From Microbacterium barkeri (GTDB taxonomy: Bacteria; Actinomycetota; Actinomycetes; Actinomycetales; Microbacteriaceae), in NCBI RefSeq assembly GCF_027921765.1, contig NZ_BSEJ01000011.1:62001-126000 (forward strand): 64,000 nt of DNA, in the 5' to 3' direction. The translations under genes and the position numbers were made by a program. The notes below the pieces were generated by a model, which searched no databases, was not told the origin of the DNA, and was given only the letters and a program-made list of their open reading frames with translations. Of the stretch, positions 31,290 through 38,529 are shown one piece after another (positions within the stretch are counted from its first letter, which is position 1; every line of letters starts with the position of its first letter).

Positions 31290-32012
31290 ATGACCAAGAG
31301 AATCGGCTACATCCGGCTCAGCCGAGATGACGGCAAAAGCATGAGCGTGGAGAACCAGAGGAAGGCACTCCTCGCCTACGACCCGAAGATGACCATCTTC
31401 GTGGACAAGGGTGTATCTGGCTCCACCAACCTGACTGATCCAGAGAGCGCGTGGTCGAAGAAGGTTCGCCCGCTCTTCCAGCAGGACCCTGCGAACACTC
31501 AGATCGTGGTCTACACCTATGACCGCATCGGCCGCAAGAAGGGCAAGGTGCTCTCTGAGGTAGAGGACATCCTCGATCCTGGCGGCACTCTCCATGTGAT
31601 CCGCGAGAACAAGACTTTCACCCACGCTCGGGAAGCGTCGCAGTCTATCGAGATCACCTTCCGCTCGATGGTTGATGAGAACTACCGCGAGGAAGTTGTC
31701 AAGAAGACTCAGCGCGCCCTGGACGCCCTGAAGGAAGCGGAGGTGCCGCTTGGGCGAAAGCCGTCTCTCACTGAGAAGCAGATCAAGCAGATCAAGGAGC
31801 TTCACAAGCTCGGCTTAGGCTACACAGCCATCGGTAAGGCTGTGCGGACTGTCCGCAAGAAGGATGGAGCACTCATCGCCACGGCCCCACGAACCGTGAA
31901 GAAGGTTCTGGAGGGACAATACGAAAGCAGGGAAGCCTACGAGCAGCGGGATCTGGCGGCGCGTCAGAGAATGGCGGCCCGGAGCATCCTGGGCGGTGAT
32001 GGCGATGAGTGA
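31290..32012 (+). CDS. small serine recombinase (resolvase/invertase type)
   Basis: 240 aa. Resolvase catalytic domain: KRIGYIRLSRDD (active-site Ser10), ENQRKAL, VDKGVSGS, TYDRIGRK (conserved D-R-x-x-R-like segment), SQSIEITFRSMVDENYRE for the E-helix region. The C-terminal HTH is GRKPSLTEKQIKQIKELHKL then YTAIGKAVRTVRK. It is too small for a phage-type integrase. Could resolve dimers or invert/exchange segments, possibly at the GTGTGCGACACCAC repeats. GGAGG precedes the start. Confidence 0.85.
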   Translation: MTKRIGYIRLSRDDGKSMSVENQRKALLAYDPKMTIFVDKGVSGSTNLTDPESAWSKKVRPLFQQDPANTQIVVYTYDRIGRKKGKVLSEVEDILDPGGTLHVIRENKTFTHAREASQSIEITFRSMVDENYREEVVKKTQRALDALKEAEVPLGRKPSLTEKQIKQIKELHKLGLGYTAIGKAVRTVRKKDGALIATAPRTVKKVLEGQYESREAYEQRDLAARQRMAARSILGGDGDE

Positions 32013-32241
32013 GCCCATGACCGCTGAAGAGATCCAAGCCCAGCGGGATCTCATGGTCGAGCACGCCGAGACGGGCTACGACCTGCCAGCAACCGCCGAC
32101 CAGATCCGCTATCTCTCTGACCTCCTGGAGCTGAGCCACGGCGCGCTCTGGCAGACCTTCGGCACGCTCACCCGGGGAACAGCCTCACTGCTGATCTCGG
32201 GGCTCGTCGCCGCTCGGAGCATCGACGCCGAAGCCGCTTGA
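31999..32241 (+). CDS. small hypothetical protein
   Basis: About 80 aa; ATG 31999 or 32005 overlaps the end of the recombinase gene. MAMSEPMTAEEIQAQRDLMV, then ATADQIRYLSDLLELSHGAL and TRGTASLLISGLVAARSI. Helical; the DQIRYLSDLL-type segment resembles small domains found in recombinase or phage operons. Coupled translation likely; function unknown. Confidence 0.55.
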   Translation: MAMSEPMTAEEIQAQRDLMVEHAETGYDLPATADQIRYLSDLLELSHGALWQTFGTLTRGTASLLISGLVAARSIDAEAA

Positions 32242-32261
32242 GCCGGTGTGCGACCCAACTG

Positions 32262-32297
32262 GGAGGCCGGGGATCACGATTCGATCCCCGGCCTTCC
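32262..32297 (+). terminator. terminator after a GTGTGCGAC repeat
   Basis: GGAGGCCGGGGATC pairs with GATCCCCGGCCTTCC across a short loop. GTGTGCGACCCA lies just before, the same repeat-hairpin layout as at 29835. Confidence 0.75.
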
Positions 32298-32349
32298 TCG
32301 TCGGCTGACCGGCCGCAGATGCCTGGTAGGGCATCCATATACTCGGCGT

Positions 32350-33159
32350 ATGGGGAATGAGACCACGGAGCATTCCGAGGGAGACGGGCTGGAGCGGAAT
32401 GAGGCCGAGGACTTCGCTCTCGGTTCGCTCGACTTCGAGGGGCTGTCTCCGACCGACTTCGAGGAGTTCTGCTTCGATCTCGTCTCCGAGAGCGGGTTTT
32501 CGAATGTGGACTGGCGGAAGGGCACCCCGCTTTCCTCCTCGCCCTCAGACCGAGGCCGAGACATCGTGGCGCGGAAGGCGATGAGCGACATCGATGGCCA
32601 CGAGTATGAGGAACGGTGGTTCATCGACTGCAAGCACTACAAGCGGGGAGTTCCGCCCGACGCGCTCCAGGGCACAATCGCCTGGGCCAACGCCGAGCGC
32701 CCCTCGGTGGTTCTGTTCATCGCTTCCGGCTACTTGACCAACGGAGCGAAGGACTGGATCGCCGACTACGCGCGGACTAACAGGCCACCCTTTCGGATCA
32801 GGGTCTGGGAGAAACCGCAGCTCCTCAAGCTGGTGGAGAGTAACCTCGATCTAGCCTTCAAGCACGATGTGGGCACCAGCACTCTGAGGAGAGTGTCGGA
32901 GATCCTGGCGATTGAGTCGGAGCTGTCTGACCGGCTTTGGTATGGCCGCAAGCCCGCAGATGAAGATGTGCCCGGTCTGGATTGGCCCGAGGACATCAAA
33001 GCCGGGATGCTCGCTGAGAAGCGCCGGGTCGAGCAAGAGTATGGGGTGGAATCCCTCGACAAGGATGTCGAGTCCGACTGGGCCTGGGGCTACCTCTCGG
33101 GCAAGATCTCAGCGGTTCGCTGGGTTCTGGGCGACGATTGGGACAATCTCGACAGCTGA
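32350..33159 (+). CDS. Mrr-like restriction endonuclease
   Basis: 269 aa. Helical N-terminal part, then the Mrr_cat core: LSPTDFEEFCFDLVSESGFS, SDRGRDIVARKA (catalytic Asp), WFIDCKHYKRGVPPDALQG (DxK motif, with D where E/Q is common), VVLFIASGYLTNGAKDWI. Family members cut modified or foreign DNA. -10-like TATACT (32338-32343) lies 6 bp before the ATG, so the message is probably leaderless. Likely a defence gene of the element; target modification unknown. Confidence 0.85.
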   Translation: MGNETTEHSEGDGLERNEAEDFALGSLDFEGLSPTDFEEFCFDLVSESGFSNVDWRKGTPLSSSPSDRGRDIVARKAMSDIDGHEYEERWFIDCKHYKRGVPPDALQGTIAWANAERPSVVLFIASGYLTNGAKDWIADYARTNRPPFRIRVWEKPQLLKLVESNLDLAFKHDVGTSTLRRVSEILAIESELSDRLWYGRKPADEDVPGLDWPEDIKAGMLAEKRRVEQEYGVESLDKDVESDWAWGYLSGKISAVRWVLGDDWDNLDS

Positions 33160-33173
33160 ACGGTCGGCGGGGC

Positions 33174-33335
33174 TCAGTCCTCTTCGCGAATGGCCCCGCA
33201 GTTCGCACACTGCCAGACAGGTTCACCCTCGATCAGCTCGGGGGCCATCGGGTGCAGACACTCGCGGCAGTTGGGTGTGTTCAGAACCTCGTCCCGCAGT
33301 CTCCGCTTGCGCCGCTGTTCTTCGAGATCATCCAT
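33174..33335 (-). CDS. small zinc-ribbon protein
   Basis: 53 aa: basic helix MDDLEEQRRKRRLRDEVLNT, then CRECLHPMAPELIEGEPVWQ and CANCGAIREED, giving two CxxC pairs for one zinc. Starts 13 bp after the DUF262-HNH gene on the same strand, so it is probably the last gene of the modification operon. Role unknown. Confidence 0.65.
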   Translation of the reverse strand: MDDLEEQRRKRRLRDEVLNTPNCRECLHPMAPELIEGEPVWQCANCGAIREED

Positions 33336-33348
33336 GAGTGCTGTCCGG

Positions 33349-34449
33349 TCAGCGGTTTCCCTTGCTGCCGTTGTCGAAGGCGCAGAGCATCTGGCAGTTC
33401 TCTGCGACCGTCTTCCCGCCCTTGCTCCAGGGCACGATGTGGTCGCCAGCCATCTCCTCGAAGGCGAAGTGCTTGCCGCAGGCGGGGCAGATACCCTTCT
33501 GACGCTCGTAGGCTTCGCGCTTCTGCTTCTCCGAGAAGGATCGGAGGTTGAGGTGCCGCTCGTCCCCGTCCAGGACATACGCGTAGATCCCGGACTTCTT
33601 CTGGATCTCGTCATCGAGAATCAGCGTGCTGACGCGCTCCTCCAGGGCGTTCGCATCGATGATCTCGTCCTTGAACTTGTTGTAGAGCGGTCCCCACTTC
33701 ACGCCCTTCATGTTGCTGCGGTAGTGCGGGAAGGTAGCCTTCACCCACTCGATGACGGTCTGGAAGTAGATCCACAGCTTGCTGGCGTTGGGGTCGTCCT
33801 TGTGGAGGCCCATGTAGCCTTCCACATCGCCATCGTTGATCCACTGGATCACATCCTCCAGGTAGTCCTGGCGAATGGGCGTCCCGCTCATGTAGTTGCT
33901 GCCGAGCTGATAGGCCGGGCAGTTGGTCTTGGAGAAATACTGCTTCGCGCTCGAAACCCAGGGACCGCTGTAGATCGCGTTCAGCAGCTCCTGGTTGGTC
34001 AGCTTCTCGCCAGCGGTATTGATGACCTTGAACCAGTCCAGCTTCTCGCTCGGCTCACCCTCGCAGAGGTAGACGGTGATCTTGTAGTCGAGGAGCTTCT
34101 TCTTCTCATCCACCTGAAGGTTGTTGAAGTAGCGCTGCTCAGGCTTGCCGAACAGCGGCATGGCGAACTCGCCGTCCACATACTGACAGAGGGAGATCGT
34201 GCGCTGCTGGCCGTCGATGACCTCGAAGGTTCCGTCCTCCTGAACGGCCCAATACATCACATTGAGCGGAAAGCCCTTGGAGGCAGTCTCGACCACAGCA
34301 CGCCGCTGCTTCTCGTTGTAGACGAACTCGCGCTGGTAGGGAGGACGGATGTCCAGCTTCCCATCGAGGGCAACCACGCCGCCTTCGGCGTTGTCCAGGT
34401 AGCCTTCTGCGAGCTCGCCCACGGTCAGCTCATACGGCGTGATCTTCAT
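33349..34449 (-). CDS. DUF262 (GmrSD-like) protein with C-terminal HNH nuclease
   Basis: 366 aa. DUF262 nucleotide-hydrolysis domain: RPPYQREFVYNEKQRRAVVE (residues about 35-54) and the hallmark DGQQRT near residue 80, with YLCEG and NTAGEKLTNQE. C-terminal HNH: CPACGKHFAFEEMAGDHIVP, then GGKTVAENCQMLCAFDNGSK; the first CxxC, DH and N/K are present but the second zinc pair is incomplete. The ATG overlaps the end of the methyltransferase gene (34446-34449), so the pair forms one unit. Probably the restriction partner of the methyltransferase. Confidence 0.85.
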   Translation of the reverse strand: MKITPYELTVGELAEGYLDNAEGGVVALDGKLDIRPPYQREFVYNEKQRRAVVETASKGFPLNVMYWAVQEDGTFEVIDGQQRTISLCQYVDGEFAMPLFGKPEQRYFNNLQVDEKKKLLDYKITVYLCEGEPSEKLDWFKVINTAGEKLTNQELLNAIYSGPWVSSAKQYFSKTNCPAYQLGSNYMSGTPIRQDYLEDVIQWINDGDVEGYMGLHKDDPNASKLWIYFQTVIEWVKATFPHYRSNMKGVKWGPLYNKFKDEIIDANALEERVSTLILDDEIQKKSGIYAYVLDGDERHLNLRSFSEKQKREAYERQKGICPACGKHFAFEEMAGDHIVPWSKGGKTVAENCQMLCAFDNGSKGNR

Positions 34450-35570
34450 GAGACTCCATTGCTCCTGCGGCGGATAAGAATACGAGGATAGGTCTGGATG
34501 TAGGTCTTGCCATCCACAATGTAGTGGGTCTTACGAGCGGGAGGCGTGTCGACCTGAAGCACGGCGCCATCGTTGAGCTTGCCAACCTCGCTCCGTTTGC
34601 CCGTGGCACTGACCTGGATCTGCGTCGGATACTTCTTAGTGGCGAGCTTGGCCCAGCTCTTGGTGATTCCGACGATCTCGAACTGATCCGGATTGTGCTT
34701 CGTCAGGAAGCCAACAGGGACTCCCATCACGCCGTCATAATCCGCTGGGATGTCAGCAGTCTTCCCCACATCGATCCCGTCGAAGTTGTCATAGGACGGA
34801 TAGAGCTCGGGATCGTAGCTCTTCCACACCAGCAGATCTTCGTGGCGCTTAGCGATGTCCAGGTTAGTGAGCCAACACATGGTGCCGAAGCTGCGCCACT
34901 TCTGACCATTCTCATCGATCCAGAACCGAGTTTCGCGGGGCGGATAGTGAGCAGGGACCCTGAACGACATGTCGCCGTTGTTGTAGCCGAGCCAGAGCTT
35001 GTTGGCCCTCACCAGCTCGAAGATCTCCTTGGTTGTGAGGGTGTTCTGGTTGCCCAGGATGACGAACTTCTTGTCATACTCCATGAGCTGCGCCACATAC
35101 TCGCGGAAGAGCGAGAAAGGCGGGTTCGACACCACGATGTCTGCTTCCTTCAGCAGCTCGATGCTCTCTTCGCTCCGGAAGTCGCCGTCGCCCTTGAACT
35201 GCTTGACTCCGATCTCGTCCAGCTCCGGCATACCGCTGCCATTTTTGTCGCCTTCATAGACGAGGTAGATAGCCTGTGGATCGGCATTCTCGCTAAAGAG
35301 GTCAACTTCCTGGCTCTTGTAACAAGCGGCGATCAGCTTCTTGAGCCCGAGCGTTTCGAAGTTGTAGCTGAAGTAGTGGAAGAAGTTGCTCACCCGAGGG
35401 TCGTCGCAGTTTAGATAGACCGTCTTGCCCTTGAAGTGCTTCTTGTAGTGGCGAAGCTCACGCTCGATGTCGCTCAGCTGAGTGTAGAACTCATCCGCCT
35501 TGGCCTTCTTTGCAGCTGCCAGGCTGCTGTTCTTCCCCTTCGGCGCGTTCGCGTTCACGCCGCCGTCCAC
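34446..35570 (-). CDS. EcoRI-family adenine-specific DNA methyltransferase
   Basis: 374 aa from GTG 35570 (an in-frame GTG at 35558 is possible). YLNCDDPRVSNFFHYFSYNF and ADIVVSNPPFSLFREYVAQL carry the M.EcoRI family signature, with NPPF as the catalytic motif for N6-adenine transfer; FVILGNQNTLTTKEIF and FRVPAHYPPRETRFWIDENG follow. Cotranscribed with the DUF262-HNH gene. It should protect DNA from that nuclease. Recognition sequence is not predictable here. Confidence 0.9.
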   Translation of the reverse strand: MDGGVNANAPKGKNSSLAAAKKAKADEFYTQLSDIERELRHYKKHFKGKTVYLNCDDPRVSNFFHYFSYNFETLGLKKLIAACYKSQEVDLFSENADPQAIYLVYEGDKNGSGMPELDEIGVKQFKGDGDFRSEESIELLKEADIVVSNPPFSLFREYVAQLMEYDKKFVILGNQNTLTTKEIFELVRANKLWLGYNNGDMSFRVPAHYPPRETRFWIDENGQKWRSFGTMCWLTNLDIAKRHEDLLVWKSYDPELYPSYDNFDGIDVGKTADIPADYDGVMGVPVGFLTKHNPDQFEIVGITKSWAKLATKKYPTQIQVSATGKRSEVGKLNDGAVLQVDTPPARKTHYIVDGKTYIQTYPRILIRRRSNGVS

Positions 35571-35774
35571 ATCGCTGCATCGTCCACGGCTCCGAGTCTA
35601 TCGGGAGGCCCGACATCGATAGCGGGCCCACCTGGCCGCGACTAAATCACCGCCGGGGGTGCCGAACGAGGAGCCACGGTGGCGGCTCTCTTGGTGCCGT
35701 GAGCGCGCCTAGGCTGCGATCTCAGCCCGTCCTAGCCAGCCTTCGACAGTGTGTGCATGGGGCGAGGAGGCGGG

Positions 35775-37376
35775 CTAGGACAGGCTCCTGTCGAGGAGAT
35801 GACCCGGAAGCTCGAAGGGCGTCTCGACGGCTTCCTCTGCCGTCAGTCCGTTGTATTCGTAGTGGGGTTCCTTCCACACGATAGAGACGCGCTTCTCGAC
35901 GGCGGCCTGTCGGGCTACCTCTGGAGTGTTCCCGCCGTAGGCCTTGGTCCCCTTCGAGATCACTACGAAGTCGATCTCCTCCCGGAGCGACTGCTGCCGT
36001 TCCTCAAAGCTCCGCTCCAGCTTGCCGGTGAACCAGCCGACAGCATCTTCGATGGTGGCTACTCGATTCGGTCGTGCGAGCTGTTCGGCGCGGAACGCTG
36101 CGCGATCTCGCTCCAGCTCGTCTCGCTCCTTGATGAGCCGTTGCACCTCGGGGAAGACCAACCGACGGTCGAGCTCGTCGCGGTTGTAGGCAGCCATCAG
36201 CTCAGCGATCTTGTCGGTGACCGCCCGAAGCCGTGCCTCCTGCGGCCAGACCTTCTTCTCCTGAGGCTGCTCATTGGGAACGCCGTAGATCGCCTTATCG
36301 AGGAGATAGCGGAGCACCACACGCTCGATGTAGTGCTCGACTCGCTCAGCCGAAATCCCCATGTGGGTTGTGCCGCTGCCGGTGCAGGTATAGCTGCTGG
36401 GCCGTTTCCCCGTCTTGTCCTGCATGGCCCCGTAGAGCCGCCGGCCACAGAGCCCGCACTGGAGGAGGCCTTGGAGGAGCCACTTACCCTCGCGCTGACC
36501 CCTCCTACTGCGCTCCTCAAGCTTCGCTATTGCGGCCTCACGCTCCTCCAGGCTGATGATGGGTTCCCAGCTCCCCATGACCAGTTGGCCGTCGGGATCG
36601 TAGAGGGGTTGCCCCTGGTAGACCCGGACTCCGGCGCTCCGCCATCCGAGGAGCACTCGCCGGAGGGGCGTCCACTTCCATTCCTTTCCATCCGTCGTCT
36701 TGATCCCCTGCTGGTTCCACTTGCGGCAGATGGCGGTGATCGAGGCTCCGCCGATGATCTCTTGGACGGCTTCCCGGATCGCGGCGGCTTCCTCGGTCCG
36801 ATGGGTCACCTGGTCATCCTCGAAGCCGAAGGGCCGACGGTGTTGCTTCGCTGGCTCCCCTCGCATCGCCTTTTGAAGGTTCTTCCGCTGTAGCCGCTCA
36901 GCGAGCCGCTCAACCTCGCCCGCATCCACTCCGGCCTTGAGCCGAGCCGTCATTCGGCCATCTGCCGTAGACAGATCGTCATTGCCCGAGACGACGGTAT
37001 TGACGATTACTCCTTTGCCCTTGCCGAACTTTGCCTCGGTCTCCTTGAAGAGGTCGATGAGCTCTTCAAGCTCGCGGGGTCGCCGGGTGATCCTGGAGTT
37101 GGAGTAGGCCAGGATGCGACCAAAGGTTCCAGCGCGGGCCTCAGCCAGCATCTTCAGATAGTCCTCACGGACCTTGCGCTTCGAGGACTGATCCGAGGCG
37201 CCGATGTCATTGTCGGAGTAGATGTGGTAGATCGTCAGCCCGAGCTGCTTCGCGAGCGCTCTGCAGTCATCCTCCTGGCGCTGGACGCCCAGCTCGTCGC
37301 CTTCGCGGTCATCGCTGATCCGGGTGTAGATCGCGCAGAGCTGTTCGCGGGGCACGGTTTCCTGGCTCGCATCCAT
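35775..37376 (-). CDS. int: large serine integrase
   Basis: 533 aa from the ATG at 37376 (MDASQETVPREQLCAIYTRI); a longer start at 37406 exists. Resolvase domain with YTRISDDREGDELGVQRQED (catalytic Ser), IYHIYSDNDIGASDQSSKRK and YSNSRITRRPRELEEL; recombinase domain with RRPFGFEDDQVTH and KTTDGKEWKWTPLRRVLLGW; zinc-ribbon start LLQCGLCGRRLYGAM with YTCTG; C-terminal coiled coil. Its start is within 40 bp of the attR crossover, the usual LSR layout. It should catalyse integration at acs; no obvious directionality factor is identified, though several small ORFs are candidates. Confidence 0.93.
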   Translation of the reverse strand: MDASQETVPREQLCAIYTRISDDREGDELGVQRQEDDCRALAKQLGLTIYHIYSDNDIGASDQSSKRKVREDYLKMLAEARAGTFGRILAYSNSRITRRPRELEELIDLFKETEAKFGKGKGVIVNTVVSGNDDLSTADGRMTARLKAGVDAGEVERLAERLQRKNLQKAMRGEPAKQHRRPFGFEDDQVTHRTEEAAAIREAVQEIIGGASITAICRKWNQQGIKTTDGKEWKWTPLRRVLLGWRSAGVRVYQGQPLYDPDGQLVMGSWEPIISLEEREAAIAKLEERSRRGQREGKWLLQGLLQCGLCGRRLYGAMQDKTGKRPSSYTCTGSGTTHMGISAERVEHYIERVVLRYLLDKAIYGVPNEQPQEKKVWPQEARLRAVTDKIAELMAAYNRDELDRRLVFPEVQRLIKERDELERDRAAFRAEQLARPNRVATIEDAVGWFTGKLERSFEERQQSLREEIDFVVISKGTKAYGGNTPEVARQAAVEKRVSIVWKEPHYEYNGLTAEEAVETPFELPGHLLDRSLS

Positions 37377-37403
37377 GCATCCACATCGTAATGCATGATT
37401 TGT

Positions 37404-37426
37404 CAACCACGCGCCAGGCGGTCGTC
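37404..37426. other. attR of the element
   Basis: Element half-arm CAACCAC (37404-37410), centre GCGCCAGGCG, host half-arm GTCGTC (37421-37426). CAGGCGGT is at 37415-37422, crossover dinucleotide CA at 37415-37416. Confidence 0.85.
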
Positions 37427-37690
37427 GCGTTCGTGATCCTGAAGGAGAGCTACCTCAAGGAGCACGGCCCGGATGGTCTCGCGCAGCAGCTGCGCGCATG
37501 GGTCGGCGAGCAGATCGGCCCGATCGCGCGTCCGCGCGACGTGTACATCGTCGGCGAGCTGCCGAAGACCCGCTCGGGCAAGATCATGCGCCGTCTGCTG
37601 CGCGACGTGGCCGAGGGACGCGAGGTCGGCGACACGACGACACTGGCCGACACCGCCGTGATGAGCGTGATCTCCGCCCAGGTGCGGTAG
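37415..37690 (+). pseudogene. acs: displaced 3' end of host acs
   Basis: 91 codons plus stop, in frame: QAVVAFVILKESYLKEHGPD ... [13 protein letters not shown] ... VISAQVR. It is the original host acs C-terminus, cut off by the integration. An ATG at 37391 in element DNA is in frame, but no SD is evident. Excision would restore the native gene. Codon use returns to the GC-rich host type here. Confidence 0.92.
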
Positions 37691-37738
37691 GACGACGACA
37701 GAGGCCGGGCCCCGCGGGGCCCGGCCTCTGTCGTCGTC
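37691..37738 (+). terminator. original acs terminator
   Basis: Perfect 23-bp arms beginning GACGACGACAGAGGCCGG, immediately after the remnant's stop; also convergent with the RidA gene. Confidence 0.85.
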
Positions 37739-37741
37739 CTG

Positions 37742-38209
37742 TCAGGCGAAGAGGAACGCCACCTCGACCTCGACGGGAGCGTCGAGCGGCAGCACCGAGA
37801 CGCCGACCGCGGAGCGCGAGTGCCGTCCGGCCTCACCGAAGATCTCGCCCAGCACCTCGCTCGCGCCGTTGATGACACCGGGCTGGCCGGTGAAGGCCGG
37901 CGCCGATGCGACGAACCCGGTCACCTTGAGCACGCCGGTGATGCGGTCGAGTCCCCCGACCGCGTCCGCCGCGGCGGCGAGCGCGTTCAGCGCGCAGATG
38001 CGGGCGAGCGCCTTCGCGTCGTCGGCGGCGACGAGGCCCTCGCCGTCGCCGACCTTGCCCGTGTGCGGGAGCGAGCCCGAGACCATCGGCAGCTGACCCG
38101 ACGTCTGGACGACGTCGCCGTGCACCTTCGCGGGGATGTAGGCGGCCACGGGGGCGACGACGCCCGGGAGCTCGATGCCGAGCTCGGCGAGCCGCGCGCT
38201 GACCGTCAC
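37742..38209 (-). CDS. RidA family protein (YjgF type)
   Basis: 155 aa from GTG 38209. RLAELGIELPGVVAPVAAYI, VVQTSGQLPMVSG, ARICALNALAAAADAVGGLD, VLKVTGFVASAPAF and HSRSAVGVSVLPLDAPVEVE match the RidA/TdcF trimer fold, in the longer subfamily of about 155 aa. Members deaminate reactive enamine/imine intermediates; the usual catalytic arginine near the C-terminus is replaced in this subfamily (RSAVGVSVLPL), so activity is uncertain. Overlaps the DUF4177 gene. Confidence 0.85.
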   Translation of the reverse strand: MTVSARLAELGIELPGVVAPVAAYIPAKVHGDVVQTSGQLPMVSGSLPHTGKVGDGEGLVAADDAKALARICALNALAAAADAVGGLDRITGVLKVTGFVASAPAFTGQPGVINGASEVLGEIFGEAGRHSRSAVGVSVLPLDAPVEVEVAFLFA

Positions 38210-38430
38210 TGGGCGCCGCCCTCGAACTGCTTCGCCGCCTCGGCCGCGGCGCCGAGGCCCGCGTTCGACGGCCCCGCCTCGGTCAGCGGCCGCTTCAGGT
38301 AGGCGACGAGGCCGCCCTCGGGGCCCTGCACGACCTGCACGAGCTCCCAGCCCTGCTTGCCCCAGTTGTTGAGGATGGCCGCCGTGTTGTGGATGAGCAG
38401 CGGCGTGGTGAGGTACTCCCACGTGGTCAT
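38206..38430 (-). CDS. DUF4177 family protein
   Basis: 74 aa: MTTWEYLTTPLLIHNTAAIL, NNWGKQGWELVQVVQGPEGG, then VAYLKRPLTE. The W-E-Y start and N-x-x-G-x-x-G-W-E-L pattern are DUF4177. It overlaps RidA, a conserved actinobacterial pair. Function unknown. Confidence 0.8.
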   Translation of the reverse strand: MTTWEYLTTPLLIHNTAAILNNWGKQGWELVQVVQGPEGGLVAYLKRPLTEAGPSNAGLGAAAEAAKQFEGGAQ

Positions 38431-38529
38431 GGAACTCCTGTCGTTCGAGCGTGTGCGGCGCTGGGAATGCGGTCCGAGGACCATGGCCGAAGGCGGGGAT
38501 GTTCAGGGAACTCCCCTACGATCAAGCCT

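Larger units (their letters stand above)
14796..37415. mobile_element. integrated element (serine-integrase, satellite-like) in acs
   Basis: About 22.6 kb bounded by attL and attR in acs. It carries a large serine integrase at the right end, an Lsr2-like gene at the left end, an iteron origin with primase-polymerase/SF3 helicase, many small orphan ORFs, a second small serine recombinase, and restriction/methylation cargo. Codon use is visibly more A/T-tolerant than in flanking genes. No virion structural, packaging or conjugation gene is recognisable. It could be a phage satellite or an integrative replicon mobilised in trans; the sequence alone cannot decide. Confidence 0.88.

Noticed and set aside
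37391..37690. Independent small acs-like gene
   Set aside because: It is only the last 91 codons of acs, starts exactly at attR and has no SD; it is the displaced host tail.
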